Shown here: one piece after another, positions 11,530 through 25,139 of the stretch | Layout: every line of letters starts with the position of its first letter | Numbering within the stretch: position 1 is the stretch's first letter | Assembly: GCA_965153355.1 (NCBI GenBank) | Contig: OZ231127.1 | Coordinates: 55,180,001-55,244,000 of the forward strand | Reading direction: 5' to 3' | DNA: 64,000 nt | DNA from: Flaccisagitta enflata | Lineage: Eukaryota > Chaetognatha > Sagittoidea > Aphragmophora | The notes under the pieces: model-generated | Database searches by the model: none | What the model was told of the DNA's origin: nothing | What the model saw: only the letters and a program-made list of their open reading frames with translations | Translations under genes and position numbers: made by a program

Positions 11530-11667
11530 TTTTTAGTCGCGGACACGCATTTATTCATTTTTTTTTTATTTCTTACTTCATTCTTTTTTTAATATCATTT
11601 TTTTTTTTGCATTACTGCCCCTGTACAATCGTCCGCGACTGTGGTGTCTTGTACCCCGCCTTGTTTT
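11530..11667 (-). mobile_element. Short hairpin element
   Basis: Left end TTTTTAGTCGCGGACACGC; right subterminal GTCCGCGACT, then 'tgtaccccgccttgttttt'. The two sites are exact inverted copies. Confidence 0.6.
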
Positions 11668-11886
11668 TATGTAATATAATTTTGTTAAGGCGAAGAACAT
11701 CATTCTTCAAGAGATATAAAACCATATTTTTTTCTTCTGAGATTCGCAAAAAAAAAAAAGATATTTACTAAAAAAAACTTATCGAAATAACGATATATGC
11801 CTCGGACCACCCGATTTCATTATGTAAAACAAGTATGCTCATCACTCGCAATTAATGACATCGTCTCTGGTTCCATGCCGATAACA

Positions 11887-11936
<50 letters not shown>

Positions 11937-14345
11937 CGCGAGCCTTCTGGAGCATTTTAATCATCATCGACGTTGCGTCAGACTTGTTAGCCCTAAACAG
12001 TTTTTGACACCTTTGACACGCAACCAAATGATATTAATTCGCTAATTTTTTCGTAGCAGATAAAAATCAAAGGCCGTATAGAAGGAGATGTGCTTTTTAT
12101 GCTTAACATTTTGCTGGATTTGAGAATGAACCTTGTTAAGTTATGTTAGGTAAAGAAGTGTGAGTTACTTCCTGACGTTTCTGAGCATGAAAATTTTTCC
12201 CATCTATGAAACGTAAAGTCGCGAAAAAAACTAGGGGGACTATTAATCATCAGCCTAAATCGTTTTCAAGTTATGTTGTAATTCATTATCATAATTGACG
12301 AAAAAATATGGTCAAAGAATTGTACGCTTCTTTTCTAAAACTTGCCCCCGCTCGTTTTTCTCAGAGTCAAAGTTTCACTTCACATGTATCATTGCGCGTC
12401 ATCAATCATTAAAAAATACGGAAAATCATAGCACAAACATTTTTTGGTGATTGTCGGATAGTAGAGCGCTCTTCAATTCATGTCTGGCTGCATGTAGAAG
12501 CAGGAAATATGCGATCCGGTTCGGAAAAAAATCATTCTCCGCTTACTTGAATACACGTGCGCAACTTACCACAATAGAATGAGACAACTAGAGTGACGCA
12601 GAAAACGCCTCTTAAAGAACCGCGCTACATTAAGTATTCATCCTCATGATGAAATAGATCGAGTAAGAAAAGTGAAATAACCTCAAAAGCTGAAGGTTGT
12701 GAGGAACAAAAATTGTTTTGACCATAATATAGACGAAATGCTTTTGCTCAAAAAAGATTTTGATTGACTGCGCTGAAGTTGACCTTTCAGTCCCTGGACT
12801 TTAACTCTGAGCGAAAGAATGTTTTCATATTAGGCTAAGTATTTTTTATTTGTCTATCTAATTCAATACAAACAAATTAACGCCAACTGAACGTAAAGAG
12901 GTTCGCGAGGAAAATCGATTCTGCGTCGATCAAGCCCAAAAACGTCTAGATCGGTGGTGTGTAGAGCCTGTAACAACGTTCAACACTTCAGGGGGCAAGT
13001 TTTTTTAAAAGCGATTTCCGTTCAACGTCGTATTGAGTAAAATAAATAGTTCGCTACCCAGTTATGTAGTGTTATCAATTGCCTCTGAAAGATGTGGCAG
13101 AACTGATAATGACATCTTTTTCAACACATAGCTTTCCTTACCCATTGTTCAGGTTCACAAATCGCACGAACGACGTTGGAGCTACACACAAAATGTTTTT
13201 GTTTTAATAATCGTCAACGTTACTCAAATCAATTGATAAAATTGTAAAACTGTTTTACGTAACCTATTTTTGTCCCACACTTCCCACCTATCACTGTCTG
13301 AAATTCTCTTTAATTGAAAAAAAAAACTGACAAACTTTCAACGTTTCAACAAACAATTTATCGAACAAAAAAGTTACCAACATACAGACAAACAAATAAA
13401 CAAACAAACAAACGAAAAAAACAAATTTTAACAAACAAATCATTTAACCAAGACAATTTGTGACGACACCGAGTGAAAACAAAAAAAAAATTGAGGAGGA
13501 AGAATCCATTAAGCTTACACCACAAAAGAAGGAATGACAAACTGACGACTTATGACACAAACAAGCAAAAGTTAAAAACTTTTGCATCGCAAACTGCGTT
13601 GTATATTCCGCCTAAAAGCGCGCGATGGGTACTTTTAATCCACAAGCTCAGTTGGGGCCCTGGAGTCCCGCTTGCACCAAGCCGTGGCTCCAATGCCAAG
13701 AGGAAATCGTCCATAAACTACAAGGAGGCCGAGAAGGAAATGAAAGGCTCGAAAAAGATCCTTTCCCTTTGATAGTGCCCTATGGAATGCAGGTTGGAAT
13801 ATGAAGACGTATCGACGAGAACGGCAATTTGATCCTGATTTTATTCTGATCTAAGGGATGGAAATGTAGGACAGATGATGAAATCATATTCACCAGTCTA
13901 TCGGTAATAATGACGGTCAAGTTAGATTTAAATACTTGCTTTGGCGACAAGCGTAAATCTAACGAAAATATGATTTGCATAATGCGATTAAGTAATCAAA
14001 TATCCAAATAAAAATACTATTTGATGAGCATATCGCATATAAGGGGCTGTTAATTACTGATTTCTGTTGGAAAACGTTTCTTGTGAAGGCCAATAACATA
14101 AAGAAGAGGGTAATCAAAAAGACTGAAAACATACATTGGTAGTAGCCTAGCAATCTTGACGTTCGTCATTTTGAAAAATATCGTTCTGGAAATTGTCCTG
14201 GGTTGAGTCGCCTTACTCCGATAAATTAGTTAAGGACACGATCGAGACCCGCTTCTCAGCGGTATCTGCGACGAACCGTGATTTGGACCTCAAACGTGTC
14301 TTGCCCTGCACCAACAACACCATTATAAATCAATTCGCTCTATAG
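11668..14345. other. Intergenic DNA upstream of the WD40 gene
   Basis: No gene supported. A (CT)n microsatellite lies at 11889-11932. The sequence is otherwise AT-rich and free of the repeat families that crowd the flanks. Any promoter of the downstream gene, or additional 5' exons, would lie here, but none can be pointed out. Confidence 0.4.
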
Positions 14346-14637
14346 ATGCTACGCACGGTGGCGGTAGAGCCATTTCTTTGCGACTGTTTCTGCATACCTA
14401 CAAGTCGCGGGCACGTCATTTTCGCCACGGCTAAAGATCAACAACAACCACACGGTGCAGGTGGAGGCGAGGGGAAAACTGGCGCCGCCACCAACAACCT
14501 ACGGAAGGCGACGGCCGCCACTGACGCTGCCATCTCTAACGCCAACAAAGTGGCGGAAGGAAGCTTCCCACTCTACGCCTACAATGTCACCTCCGCCATC
14601 GCGGAAATAAGAAAATCAACGTGAGTCGTCTGATGGA

Positions 14638-14716
<79 letters not shown>

Positions 14717-14979
14717 GACTTAACTTTAAACAAGAAACGCCGTCTTCGGGCGGTCTTCCTATTTTTTTTCTCAAAATGTAAACCAGGCTTTCCGTGCCTA
14801 TGCGTTTGACCTTGCTGCTACATATTCCTATGGTGAATTGCTTGGTGGGATACTCTGCCGCGGATTCTTCGATTCGATTCTTCACTCAACTTACGGGACA
14901 ACAACTCACTCAAATACACTCAGTCAACTCGCACTCAAAAATTCATTGGTGAGTCAATATGTTTTCAGAGCTGTTCTAG

Positions 14980-15071
<92 letters not shown>

Positions 15072-18000
15072 GAGGTTGTAGCAAAAGTCTAATCACTCAA
15101 CAGCAAGAGAATCATCATGAAAATTCCCATTTTTTCAGTCTGGCGTATGATAAAGAGCATGGTGAGATTCTCGCCGGTGGAAACGGAACAATTTATCGAT
15201 GGAAACTTCACTTGGATGATTTGACTAATTCGGTTAGTTTGTATGGATGATATTGCATAGAGCCGAAGTATTGAATTGAGCTGGCCTCTTTCCATTTAAG
15301 GTCCTCTTCTGTACCGTGCAGTAATTAGTCAATAAATAGTACTGACAGGCCGTCTGGCTTACCATAAACTGACGAGTAACTATAAATGTCAGTGTCTGTC
15401 CCACTTCTATCCATCAAATTCGATAAATTCGGACTACATCAAGTTATGAAATTCATTACTATTTTGAGCATTACTGCTCCATCCAACCTTTCGCAACTGA
15501 TTGGTTCGGTTGATGATCATATTGACCAACGACCATTGCTTTGCAATTATTCAGGAGCAGGAGGAGCCACCTGAGAATGGCTTCTGTTATGTTATATGGG
15601 ACTTTGAGGTGGGTAAAAACGCTTTGGATGATGCTATTGCCGCGCGTCACATAGCCTAGACGACATCAAACGTGGACGAGTCGTCTCCGCGTATAATATG
15701 TAGTCTTAGAACTTCTTGTTTTCTTATCGTTGCTATTTGCCAGCAAAATCTGATCAATACTCATTACTCATGTTCTTTATCTACTCAAGATTCATGATTC
15801 ATTCGTCGAAAAAAAGGCCACAATCATTTTTTAATTATCCTAAGTTTTAGTCCATCCTTCGCTGAGGACTGATGTGTGAATTGTGATCTGCTGATTTGCG
15901 GTGCATGAATTAATTTAATAAATCATCGACGAATGAATCATTGACTCGCGATTCAACGTTTAGTACTCAAGCCAATTAATCGCTAAAGCGCGCTAATCCT
16001 TCTTTTCTTCATCATTCTGACAACCAATAAACCATTCTAAAATCTAAATGACAAAAACCATGAGTTGTTATGACTTTGACTCTATCCACTGTCTAAAATT
16101 TTGAAATGATCTCATGTTCTGGAACATTCAACGCAAAAAAAAAAAAAGAATATATGACAAGTTTTTTTATAGGAAACATAATCCTGCTCATTAAGCAGAA
16201 ACATGGGACTAAACAAGTTTCGACATATGTTACCGTTAAGAGTAATATTTGTGTATGTGGACTTGTTTTTTACTTAGGCCAAAGAGGGGAGATTAGTCCA
16301 TTTCGAAAAACGGACGATGATGACTCCAGAGAAACCGATCGAGGTCGATTCCAACAGAGAGGTTCGTACTTTTACAGAAATATGGTTTATTGAATTAATT
16401 CAATTACCTTGATACTTCTTCCTGAGAATTAAATTCATGGATGGAGTCTCTCTGAGTAAAGTGAGTATCTTTTGTATCTGTGAAAATTTTTCTATTCAAA
16501 AGCTAACGGGCCATTGATTTCATTGATTTTAAAGTTCTTTTTTCGTTACTTCAATTCAAAAAGAAATCAACTATGCATTTCTTAGAAAAACCAGGTGCAA
16601 AATGAGCCGACTCTTAGTGACTATGGCTGGGATTCATTCTATATCCCCGCTTAATCACCGTCTTTTTACACTTCCATTCTTGCAGATTGTGATTACCATG
16701 AAGATCATTCAGAAGAGCAAACAGCTTTTAGTGTTGTGTCCCAATGGGATATTTTTGTTCAACCTCTCAAATAGAACGAGGACTCACGCTCTTGTGAACA
16801 AGCATGATAAGGAACTCACGTGCATGACATACTACAAGGCAAAGGATTTGTTAATTACGGGTAAGAACCGTTTTAGGGCTGGTATCAATTTCCCTCTCAT
16901 TCCTCGTCTAGCTTCTGGCTTCTCAGGGCCTCTCAGGGCGACATAGTTTTTAACGTAAACATGTGGATGTTGAAACTTCGGGTACGGTCTAGTAGGCCTA
17001 AGATACTTAGTCCTAGGGTTTTACAGTCCTAGGGTCTAACTGTTAGAGTTTACCTATACGCTTTTTTATACGCCACCTCTACCGGAAGTGGCAGATGAGA
17101 CGCAAAAACGTATTTGGTGCTAAAATGAGTTTCCCATTGGCGTTTTTCAGGTTTCTCACTTGGCAATGAAGAAGATTTAGGGAATTCATAGTGGATTTTC
17201 TGTGATCATTTTGAAAATTTAGTAAAAATTTTTGGAATTTTTTTACTAGCATCAAAAGATTATTTTCATCTCTTATTCCTATTTATTTTTGTTATTTTCA
17301 CCAGTTTTCATGTTTCATGATTCACTTTTTTTTTCATCTTTTACTTTTCACTTTTCACTTTTTACTTTTCACTTTTCACTTTTCACTTTTCACTTTTCCT
17401 TTTTCACTTTTCACTTTTCAATTTTCACTTTTTTCATTTCAATTTTTTTTTTCTTTTTCATTTGTTTCTTTTTATTTTTTATTTTTTGTTTTCATATTTC
17501 ATTCATTACTTTTTACTGATGTTTTTTCTTTTCAATGTTCCATACTTTTGATTATTCTGTTGTCACTTTTTTCATCTTTTTCAATTATATTTAATGTTTT
17601 TTACTCATATTTTGTCAATCAATTATCTCATTTACTATATTTCATAGTTTTATGTACTTAACCAGTTGATCTGTTTTAATAAAACAGAAAGTAAAGTAAA
17701 ACAAATGATCGTTGATTCTCCCTCATGCTTATATCAAGATTGTATCATCCCAAAAGAAAGGCTGGAATGAGTCCAGAATCAAGTTCTTCCTGTCTATGTC
17801 TGTTTGTGAGTCTCTCTCTCTCTTCTCTCTCTCTCTCTCTCGGAGATAGCATGTCGATGGCCATGCTCTTAATAATCTTAATCCATAACTAGAAAATAGT
17901 AACAAAACTTTTTTTTCTTTTATAATATGGACGAAAAGCAAATGAGAACATTTGAATGAAAAAACACCACCATGCTTTGCTCAAGTATTTTCCAAAAAAG

Positions 18001-21000
18001 TCAACGATGCATCACAGGCACTGGGAAACTCATTTCATCTTAAAAAGAAGTAGTAATTGTAATACTACTAAAAAAAAACGTTAAAAAGCGTTTTTTAGGC
18101 TAAAAACTCCACTTATACGCAACCTACTATGCATATAATCTCAATTATACTTCCGTTATATGCCACTAGATGATTTTGTTTGAAACTCCGAACTCTAAGG
18201 TCCTAAGGTCCTAAGGTCCTAAGGTCACATTGAATTACATTTTCTCTACTGATGATTATCTCTTTTCGACAGGAGGACGCGATTGCTACATAAGAGTGTG
18301 GAACACAAACACTTTTCTCCTCGTCCATTTGTTCAGAGGTTAAGCCGCTTTTATTTATGTGTTTTCAAAAGTATTTAAAGAAAAAAGTATTTAAAGAAAA
18401 AAAAAACTAAATCAGAGCTTCCTAAGTTTCAGTGTTTCTTCTCTCTCTTTTTCATTCTTCTTTTTTAGGTCACAGTGGTGCCATCACGGGCTTACAAACG
18501 ACCAAAAACCTTCCACTTTTGGTCTCCATTTCCGAGGATGGCAATGTTTGCCTTTGGAGATTGGACACTTTTCAATTGGTAATGAAGCTTTTAAATGAGA
18601 GTTGAATGAGGATATGATCATTGCAGTTCTTTGAACACCAAAATATCCATAAAATCTCCCTACATAGTCAGTACATCAGGTTCAGACCACAAAAGCCTTT
18701 GGCTTGTTCAATTATTATTTACAATACACGAACAGACCTTATTTCATTTCTTTTCTTTCTTTTTTCTACCATGAAAGGTGCAAAAACTTCAATGTGGCTT
18801 ACCACTTTTGACACTGAAATCACTCGGAGATCTATGTTTTTTGTTTGGGTAAGTATAGGTTGGTTCTCAGAACTGTCCGACAGTAGGTCTGTCTGTACTG
18901 CGATAATCCCTGAAAGTGACCTTCACTTTTTCTCATGAGGACTATCACTGGAAAGTCACACTGAATTGATAGTGGTTAATTCGGATTGTTCAGGTCTGCC
19001 ACGGAATTGCGATTTATGACCCTGAATCAGTTCAGTTCTCTATTGACACCAATCAAAAGCCGGATTCTGTTTCTCAAGGTACAAACTTTCATTTCATCTC
19101 ATTGATCATTCAGCCATCAACTTGATACTTATTGCCAAATAATATATCTCATTGGTATGTGGATTAATCAACAACCCAGCCCTGGGCTAATTTGTTCATG
19201 AATGTTGATACAGGAAACCCCCAAACGCTCATGGTACTCGAAATATGTTTGGATGTTTATTGAAAAAATTAACTGTTAATTGTTAATTAATTGAAAATCT
19301 CTTTTTTTTAAACAGATGATTAGGTGCCTTCTCCTTATAGAAAGCAGGGGAACGGAGGGGTTAGATTTGCATTCTGGACATGTTGATCACGGTTGAAATT
19401 CAGAAAATGCAAATGAGGATATTTTGTTTAATTCCTTTTCATGCGACGTAATTGAATTTCAGACGGTTGAAGTTGGCGAGTTTCCGGCGCGAGTTTTGGT
19501 GGCGCCCTCAGACGGCAGCCTCAGAATGATATCCAACATTTCAGGCCAAACAATCACAAGAATCATTCCTATGCCAAATCAACAAGTAAGACAGCTGCTG
19601 TCATTCTCAAAACAGCATGAGAGGAATTGGTTTCTTTTATATCTATTCATGAGTTTCGCAATTAAACATATATAATTCAAAAGATCATTGTAGCCATATT
19701 TACATTCATACCAATCATGTGTCATCTATCCTTTTTGATCATTTTCATAACTTTTTGTAGCCGCTGTATTTATTCATTATCTTCACTTATCATTCTTTTT
19801 CGCAATTTGCTTCATCTTTTCATTTCCATTCAAACCCAAATTCCCTCATGACCCTCTTTCATCTCCTTTCTTCTTTTCTGACGCTCGCTAACTCGCTGAC
19901 AAAAAATCTTTCTCACGTTTCAATGTTCGTTTGTCTCTTTTTTCCCCCACGTTTTGTGTTTTGTCTTCCAATCAATCTGTTATTTGATTTTCACTTGCGT
20001 GTTGTGTGTTTACATTTGTTCACCTTTGCCCAAACAAATCAAAACAAAACACAAAAAACAATTACTAATTCGACTATACAGCTATCCTGGAATTCTTGGA
20101 ATACTATCTGGCATCCGGACCAGGTGGTTTTTTTCTTCAGCGATGTCCTCTCGGTTTAGATCATTAAAAAAAAGGCTTATTTTAACTGTTGTGATAGTGA
20201 TACTATTGCGAAATTTTAACTGCCGCGTTATCACGACACTTTTTTTGAATGCGTCGCTTTCGCGTTTTAAGATGTGATAGTTCACGATGTTTTGATTTCT
20301 GTCTAAATATTTTTTTTCTTTTCTAAATGTTCTTTGTACCTACTACCTAGTTGTTCTTGCTGCGATAACCATATGGCATAAGTCATCCTTGAATGGCGAT
20401 CAAACATCTTATGAATCTAATTCCATTGTATTGATTACATAATCAAAATCGATTTTAGCTTGATAACTCAGCGAAAGAATTTATCCTTTGACCGCTTTTT
20501 AAGCTGCAGGCGATTTCAAACTGACTAAAATTTCCTTGCTATCACTAACTTATACAAATGAACAATTTTGTTTTCGTTCAGGTTTTGGTTCATTCTGTTT
20601 GTGACCGCATAAATAACCGTATATACACAGGTAAATATGAATAGGATGTTTTTATCTAACATGCCATGAGATGAGATTTGGAAAAAAAACTTCATATAAG
20701 AGGCTTTGTCCATCCATTGATCCGTTGGTCCGTCGGTTTGTCCAAAATGATCAAGTGGAAAAGTGGAAAAACAAGCGTTTTAGATTTTTTTTTTTGTGTT
20801 TGAGCGTGTTTAATAGGGTTTGGGGTGTGGATGGGGGTTGGACGCCCCTGCCCACCCGTTTGCAACGATATTGTTACCCTGCGTCGCTTATTATATCTTC
20901 AACATAAGAATTCCGTATTCCTTTTTTTCCTCAGTGCTGGAAAGTGGGGAGGTGTTAGTATTCGACTCTAACCCACATCCATGCCGGGCTCATGAAGTCC

Positions 21001-24000
21001 TTATGCCCAACCACAAGGTAAACTTTGGAACCATGTGACTTCGTCAACACTAAAATTAGTAAAATACCATGAAGCTTAAAAAACTTCTGAGCACTGAATT
21101 TCATCGCTCCATTAAAAAAAAGGGTCAGTTTTTCATGCATGATTCCTTGCTTTTGCAAGTGGACAAGTAAAGGGCTTGAAAGAGTTCTTAACAATTTAAG
21201 AACATGGCATTGCAATAGTTATAAACTCATGAACAGGAGGAATCTGCGACATGCTTAGCGGTGACAAATTTGGATAACGCTTTCGGTTTACAAGAGACGA
21301 ATGAAAGCGAGGTTCTAATTTTTGCCGGACATAAAAACGGACAGGTAAACACAAACACAAACATGAAGACAATGTGACATCGAGAGACGGACGGTTACTG
21401 AGATACACCCTGACTATCATCTGAACAAGAATCTATATTAATACACATTAATAGGTGACGCTACTGATGGCCTCTAATGTCCACATGGAAGGACCATGTC
21501 AAGCTCACATGGCTCCTGTTATTTGCATCGAAATCTCCAAAGGAAGAAGAGTGGAAACACCCGGGGCCCTTGGTAATTCGGTGATTGATTCTTAATGCCT
21601 TGATTATTTTTCTTTTCATGAATTGAGATTTAATTCTGCAACATTCAATGATAGATTGATTGATCGGTTGAATAAGTGGTCATACAACACCGCACAAGTG
21701 ATTTATTGGTTAAATGATTAGTTCACAGTTAAATATTCTGACAGATAGTGCTAAATCTTCTTAACTGACAGATGACCGGATTGTAAAAATTTTTCAAGAC
21801 AGGAAAGGCTCTTTCTTACCCACATTTATCTCTTAGTTAATTCTCAAATTAATACCAATGATTCCGATTCTCATTCAGGTACCATGGATTACATTGTGAC
21901 TTGCGGGATGGATGACATGTTAAAAGTATTTGCCATCGAGCGTCATCATTCTAACCCAAAAGTTATCAAAATGGTTACACTGAAAACGGTAGGGAGGATG
22001 ATATATCAAACTGGATATCCATGAAAGATCACAATTCTCTACAGGTTTTGATGTTTTGAAAGCAACATACAGTGAGACCCCGCATTAACAGCCTCGCTTT
22101 AAAAGGTTCCCCATCAATAAAGGTCATCATTTTGAGGTCCCAAACAGTAGTTTTTAATGTGATTTCACCTCTCTTTAAAGGTTACCCTGAGATAAAGGTG
22201 AAAAATCTTCAGTCCCAATGGGACCGATGAGGCGGGGTCCTACTGTACATGTATTTCAGCTCTTCATGGGCACACCCTCTTGTGCTACAAGAATTGTTTT
22301 TCAAATTCCTGATGGACCCAAAAGATAGACTAGACTTACAGCCCCCTTCATAAGGAGACGGATAAACCTACTCCAGCCCATCAGCTATTGTTTAGCTTAT
22401 TTGCATATTAATGACAATAACATTTCCTTTCAGTCTTGTCATCATGTAATTCGATCCTGTGTTGTATCTCAAAATACAATCTAAGATTTTTTAGACCATT
22501 TCAACTGCGTCAATTTTGGTGCATATGGAAGATGCCAAGCTTCTTCTGTTTCTAAGTTTCAATACCAATTTTCAGAAAATTGAATTTATTGGTACCTGTA
22601 TGACAAAAGTATCGCTGATAAATTACTGTTAATTTAACATGTCATTATCCATTTCAAAATGGCATTGGATCTAACTCGCTACATGGGCTGGTCCGAGCAT
22701 GGGGCTTTTCAAGAGAGAGACCAACGTTGTATCTAAGGATGAAAAAAAAATCGTTATCGTGGATCTAGTTCGTTCAAACGTCTTCTTCTTTTGTCATCCT
22801 ATTACAGATAAAGGGCATCCCTTGCCCACGTCACGTCGCAATGATGGGTAGTCTCATATGTTTGGCCAATCCTAGATCGCAGTAAGTTTACGTGTCATGG
22901 AAATGTCGCATATTTAGAAAAAAATTAAGAGCCAGCTATTGCGACGATATCATGTTCGTATGAAAGATGGAAAAGAAAACTCCTCACTACACCGAGATTG
23001 AAGAATGTGAAAGTGCAAAACGTTACCAGCTAGTCGTTACCCTTCATAGTGCTCACTTCTCGTGTTACCCATCAACAAAAGCTTCAAAAGCATTCCCAAT
23101 CTCAGTAACTCTGAATTTTCAGTTTCATTCATCATGTGTTTCAAAATTCCTCCAGTGTTGTTGCCATGCACAAACTTTATGAACGTCCTGGGGATAATCC
23201 TAACTTTCTGGATGTGGAAGCATATTCCCACGACACTGAATGTGACCACAAAGATGAGGTAAACTGGGTTTAAATGGTTTGATTTTTAGTATTAATTCAC
23301 ATGTAAATGTGTAAACGCTTTCAGTACCAATCAATTGGTGATGAGAACAAAGCATCCAGACATAAAGAAAAAACAACAATTAACAATAACAGTTGTACTT
23401 ATCATTTGAAAACAAAATTTTAAAAGAACACTACATAGTTGAAGTTCCATATCTGTTATTGGGAACGCAGGTGACGGCATTGGACTGCAATGCACAACTG
23501 GGATTGTTCGTCACCTCGGCCAAAGATGGCACTGTGAAAATCTGGGATCGAAAAAACGTATTGGTTAGACAATTGCAGGTGTGAATGATAAGATTTTCGT
23601 GCCCATAATAGCAACGAAATTTTAATCCTTTCATAACATTTCCTTTTATTTCCCATATTGCACGATAGTCACAGGGTATGCGGTATGTATTGCAAGATTC
23701 ATCTGAAGAAGTTTTCATGATAATGTGATTTAAATGGAATTTGTGCTTTATTGGAAAAGAGCGGAGCATTCACTGATAACACGGTCTTCACCCCTGTTTC
23801 TTTGCCATAAATTCCTTTTCATGTTTCCACGCCAGTTTGATCACACTCTATCGAGCGTGTGCTTCGCCACGTGGCGAGGCGATTTGTTCGTGGGTCTCCT
23901 GGGTCACATCTTCTGCGTCGGAATCAAAGACTTTTTGCCGCCCTCATTTTTAGAGCGAGTCATCATGTACGAATATGAGGACGAACCCAAGGAAGACGCC

Positions 24001-24029
24001 ACGCCTTATGATGAAAGACTCAGAGCCAG
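14346..24029 (+). CDS. WD40-repeat protein, WDR97/WDR87-like (18 exons, 3' end not found)
   Basis: Exons found by splice sites and phase: 14346-14620, 15139-15232, 15555-15608, 16278-16361, 16686-16860, 18273-18338, 18469-18578, 18778-18848, 18994-19078, 19463-19585, 20935-21017, 21237-21344, 21455-21572, 21879-21988, 22808-22881, 23156-23258, 23471-23578, 23836-24029. Phases agree at every junction except 19585 to 20935, where one connector is missing. WD-type blades are visible: [73 protein letters not shown]. The last exon ([16 protein letters not shown], later [12 protein letters not shown]) resembles the region after the propellers in WDR97. These proteins are poorly characterised and linked to testis and cilia. 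WDR64/WDR49-type proteins are the alternative. The start is uncertain: ATG at 14346 directly follows 'tatag', so it could be an internal exon. Confidence 0.75.
14639..14719. repeat. (GTT)n microsatellite in intron 1
   Basis: About 27 GTT units just after the donor at 14621. The opposite strand reads as poly-Gln, but this is intronic. Confidence 0.95.
14980..15073. repeat. Second (GTT)n microsatellite in intron 1
   Basis: About 31 GTT units ending about 65 bp before the acceptor of exon 2. Confidence 0.95.
17316..17470. repeat. (TTTTCAC)n pyrimidine tract in an intron
   Basis: Tandem 'ttttcactt' units grading into T-rich DNA. The apparent Phe/Ser-rich frames are produced by the repeat. Confidence 0.85.
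18192..18228. repeat. 8-bp tandem repeat CTAAGGTC
   Basis: Four near-perfect units in the intron before the 18273 exon. Confidence 0.85.
20082..20153 (+). other. Possible extra WD40-gene exon
   Basis: Acceptor 'actatacag', then 24 codons ([11 protein letters not shown] at the end), then 'gtttag'. In and out phases are both 0, so it fits after exon 19463-19585 but does not supply the phase needed by the 20935 exon. Weak donor. Confidence 0.2.
20690..20885 (-). repeat. Degenerate hairpin-element fragment
   Basis: 'tataagaggctttgtccatcc' start and 'ggatgggggttggacgccc...tgcaacgatattgttaccc' end. It shares the latter with 1453-1845. Intronic. Confidence 0.45.
22070..22245. mobile_element. 176-bp MITE in WD40-gene intron, TA duplication
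   Basis: CAGTGAGACCCCGC at the left and GCGGGGTCCTACTG at the right, each flanked by TA. A fragment of the family lies inside the hAT MITE at about 5660. Confidence 0.75.
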
Positions 24030-24031
24030 GT

Positions 24032-24321
<290 letters not shown>

Positions 24322-24470
24322 GTCAAACAGGCAGATGACAGAGAGAGACAGAGACTGAATGGTGATGATTTCCCTGTCCGCTAAACTTGGAAGAGAAAAA
24401 AAATCGTTCTTACACGAAATTATATTAATTACAATACTAACGTATACATCGAATTGCAAAAACGTAATAG

Positions 24471-25051
24471 TCACTTTTTAAAGATCTTCAAAAATTCCCT
24501 TCGAAACGGGCCGTAAAATCGATAGAAAATGACAAAATCTAAGCAGGAAGTCGACAACATCAAGAGTACGCTCACTGCGGCTATTTCATCCTTTAGTTTG
24601 CCAAAAATGATTTCAGCGAGCGTCTTACGATGCGTGTGAACAGTCACACCGGATAAAGGAGCGAGATAATAGCTATCGTTACTCCCGCATGTTTCGTTAT
24701 ATCGAGTGAGGTTATCATTGGGAACAATCGAGATCCCGATGCAACGAAATCCCGTCGAAGCTTCGAAAAAGAAGTCTTTGACGTTATCGCAGCATCTTCC
24801 GCCGTCGGCTGATTTCGACGCCACGTTGGACGTGAGATGCGTTTGTTTCCATCGGCTTTTGTCGTCACAAACGGAATCGTTCGAAGTCGTGACGACGATC
24901 GTGAAACACGCCGTGATGTCGTTGTTTTTGTCGTCGTCGTTGCTTCGACATGTCGTGTCAAGTCTTAGCGTGAGATCGTAGTCACTGGCCGGAAGTGGCC
25001 GGTCCAGCTGTTTCCAGAAAATTCCAATCGACGAATTACGGGGGAAATGTT
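24471..25051 (-). CDS. C-terminal exon of an unrecognised single-pass-type membrane protein
   Basis: Open on the minus strand from a good acceptor (ttttcttatag, exon starts 25051) to the stop at 24471-24473: two bases plus 192 codons. The frame upstream is closed by TGA near 25101, supporting the boundary. The chain has a hydrophilic, probably extracellular part with scattered Cys (DTTC, TACF, SVCDD, GGRCC, FRCIG, NETC) and N-glycosylation sequons (NLT, NET, NDS). A hydrophobic helix near the end (AAVSVLLMLSTSCLDFVIFY) and a basic tail (RREFLKIFKK) follow. GC content is higher than in flanking DNA. I do not recognise the family; it lacks the G-x-S filter of DEG/ENaC channels. It is convergent with the WD40 gene, 442 bp from its last exon. 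Upstream exons must lie beyond the repeat array. Confidence 0.55.
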
Positions 25052-25139
25052 CTATAAGAAAATTGACAATGCCGGAGCCCCTCAGAAAATTTGCCGGAGC
25101 CCTTCAGAAAATTTGCGGAAATAGGAAGAGTTGAATTTG

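Noticed and set aside
14616-14885. Minus-strand poly-Gln protein
   Set aside because: The (GTT)n tract is intronic for the well-phased plus-strand WD40 gene.
17289-17661. Phe/Ser-rich plus frames
   Set aside because: TTTTCAC tandem tract within a WD40-gene intron.
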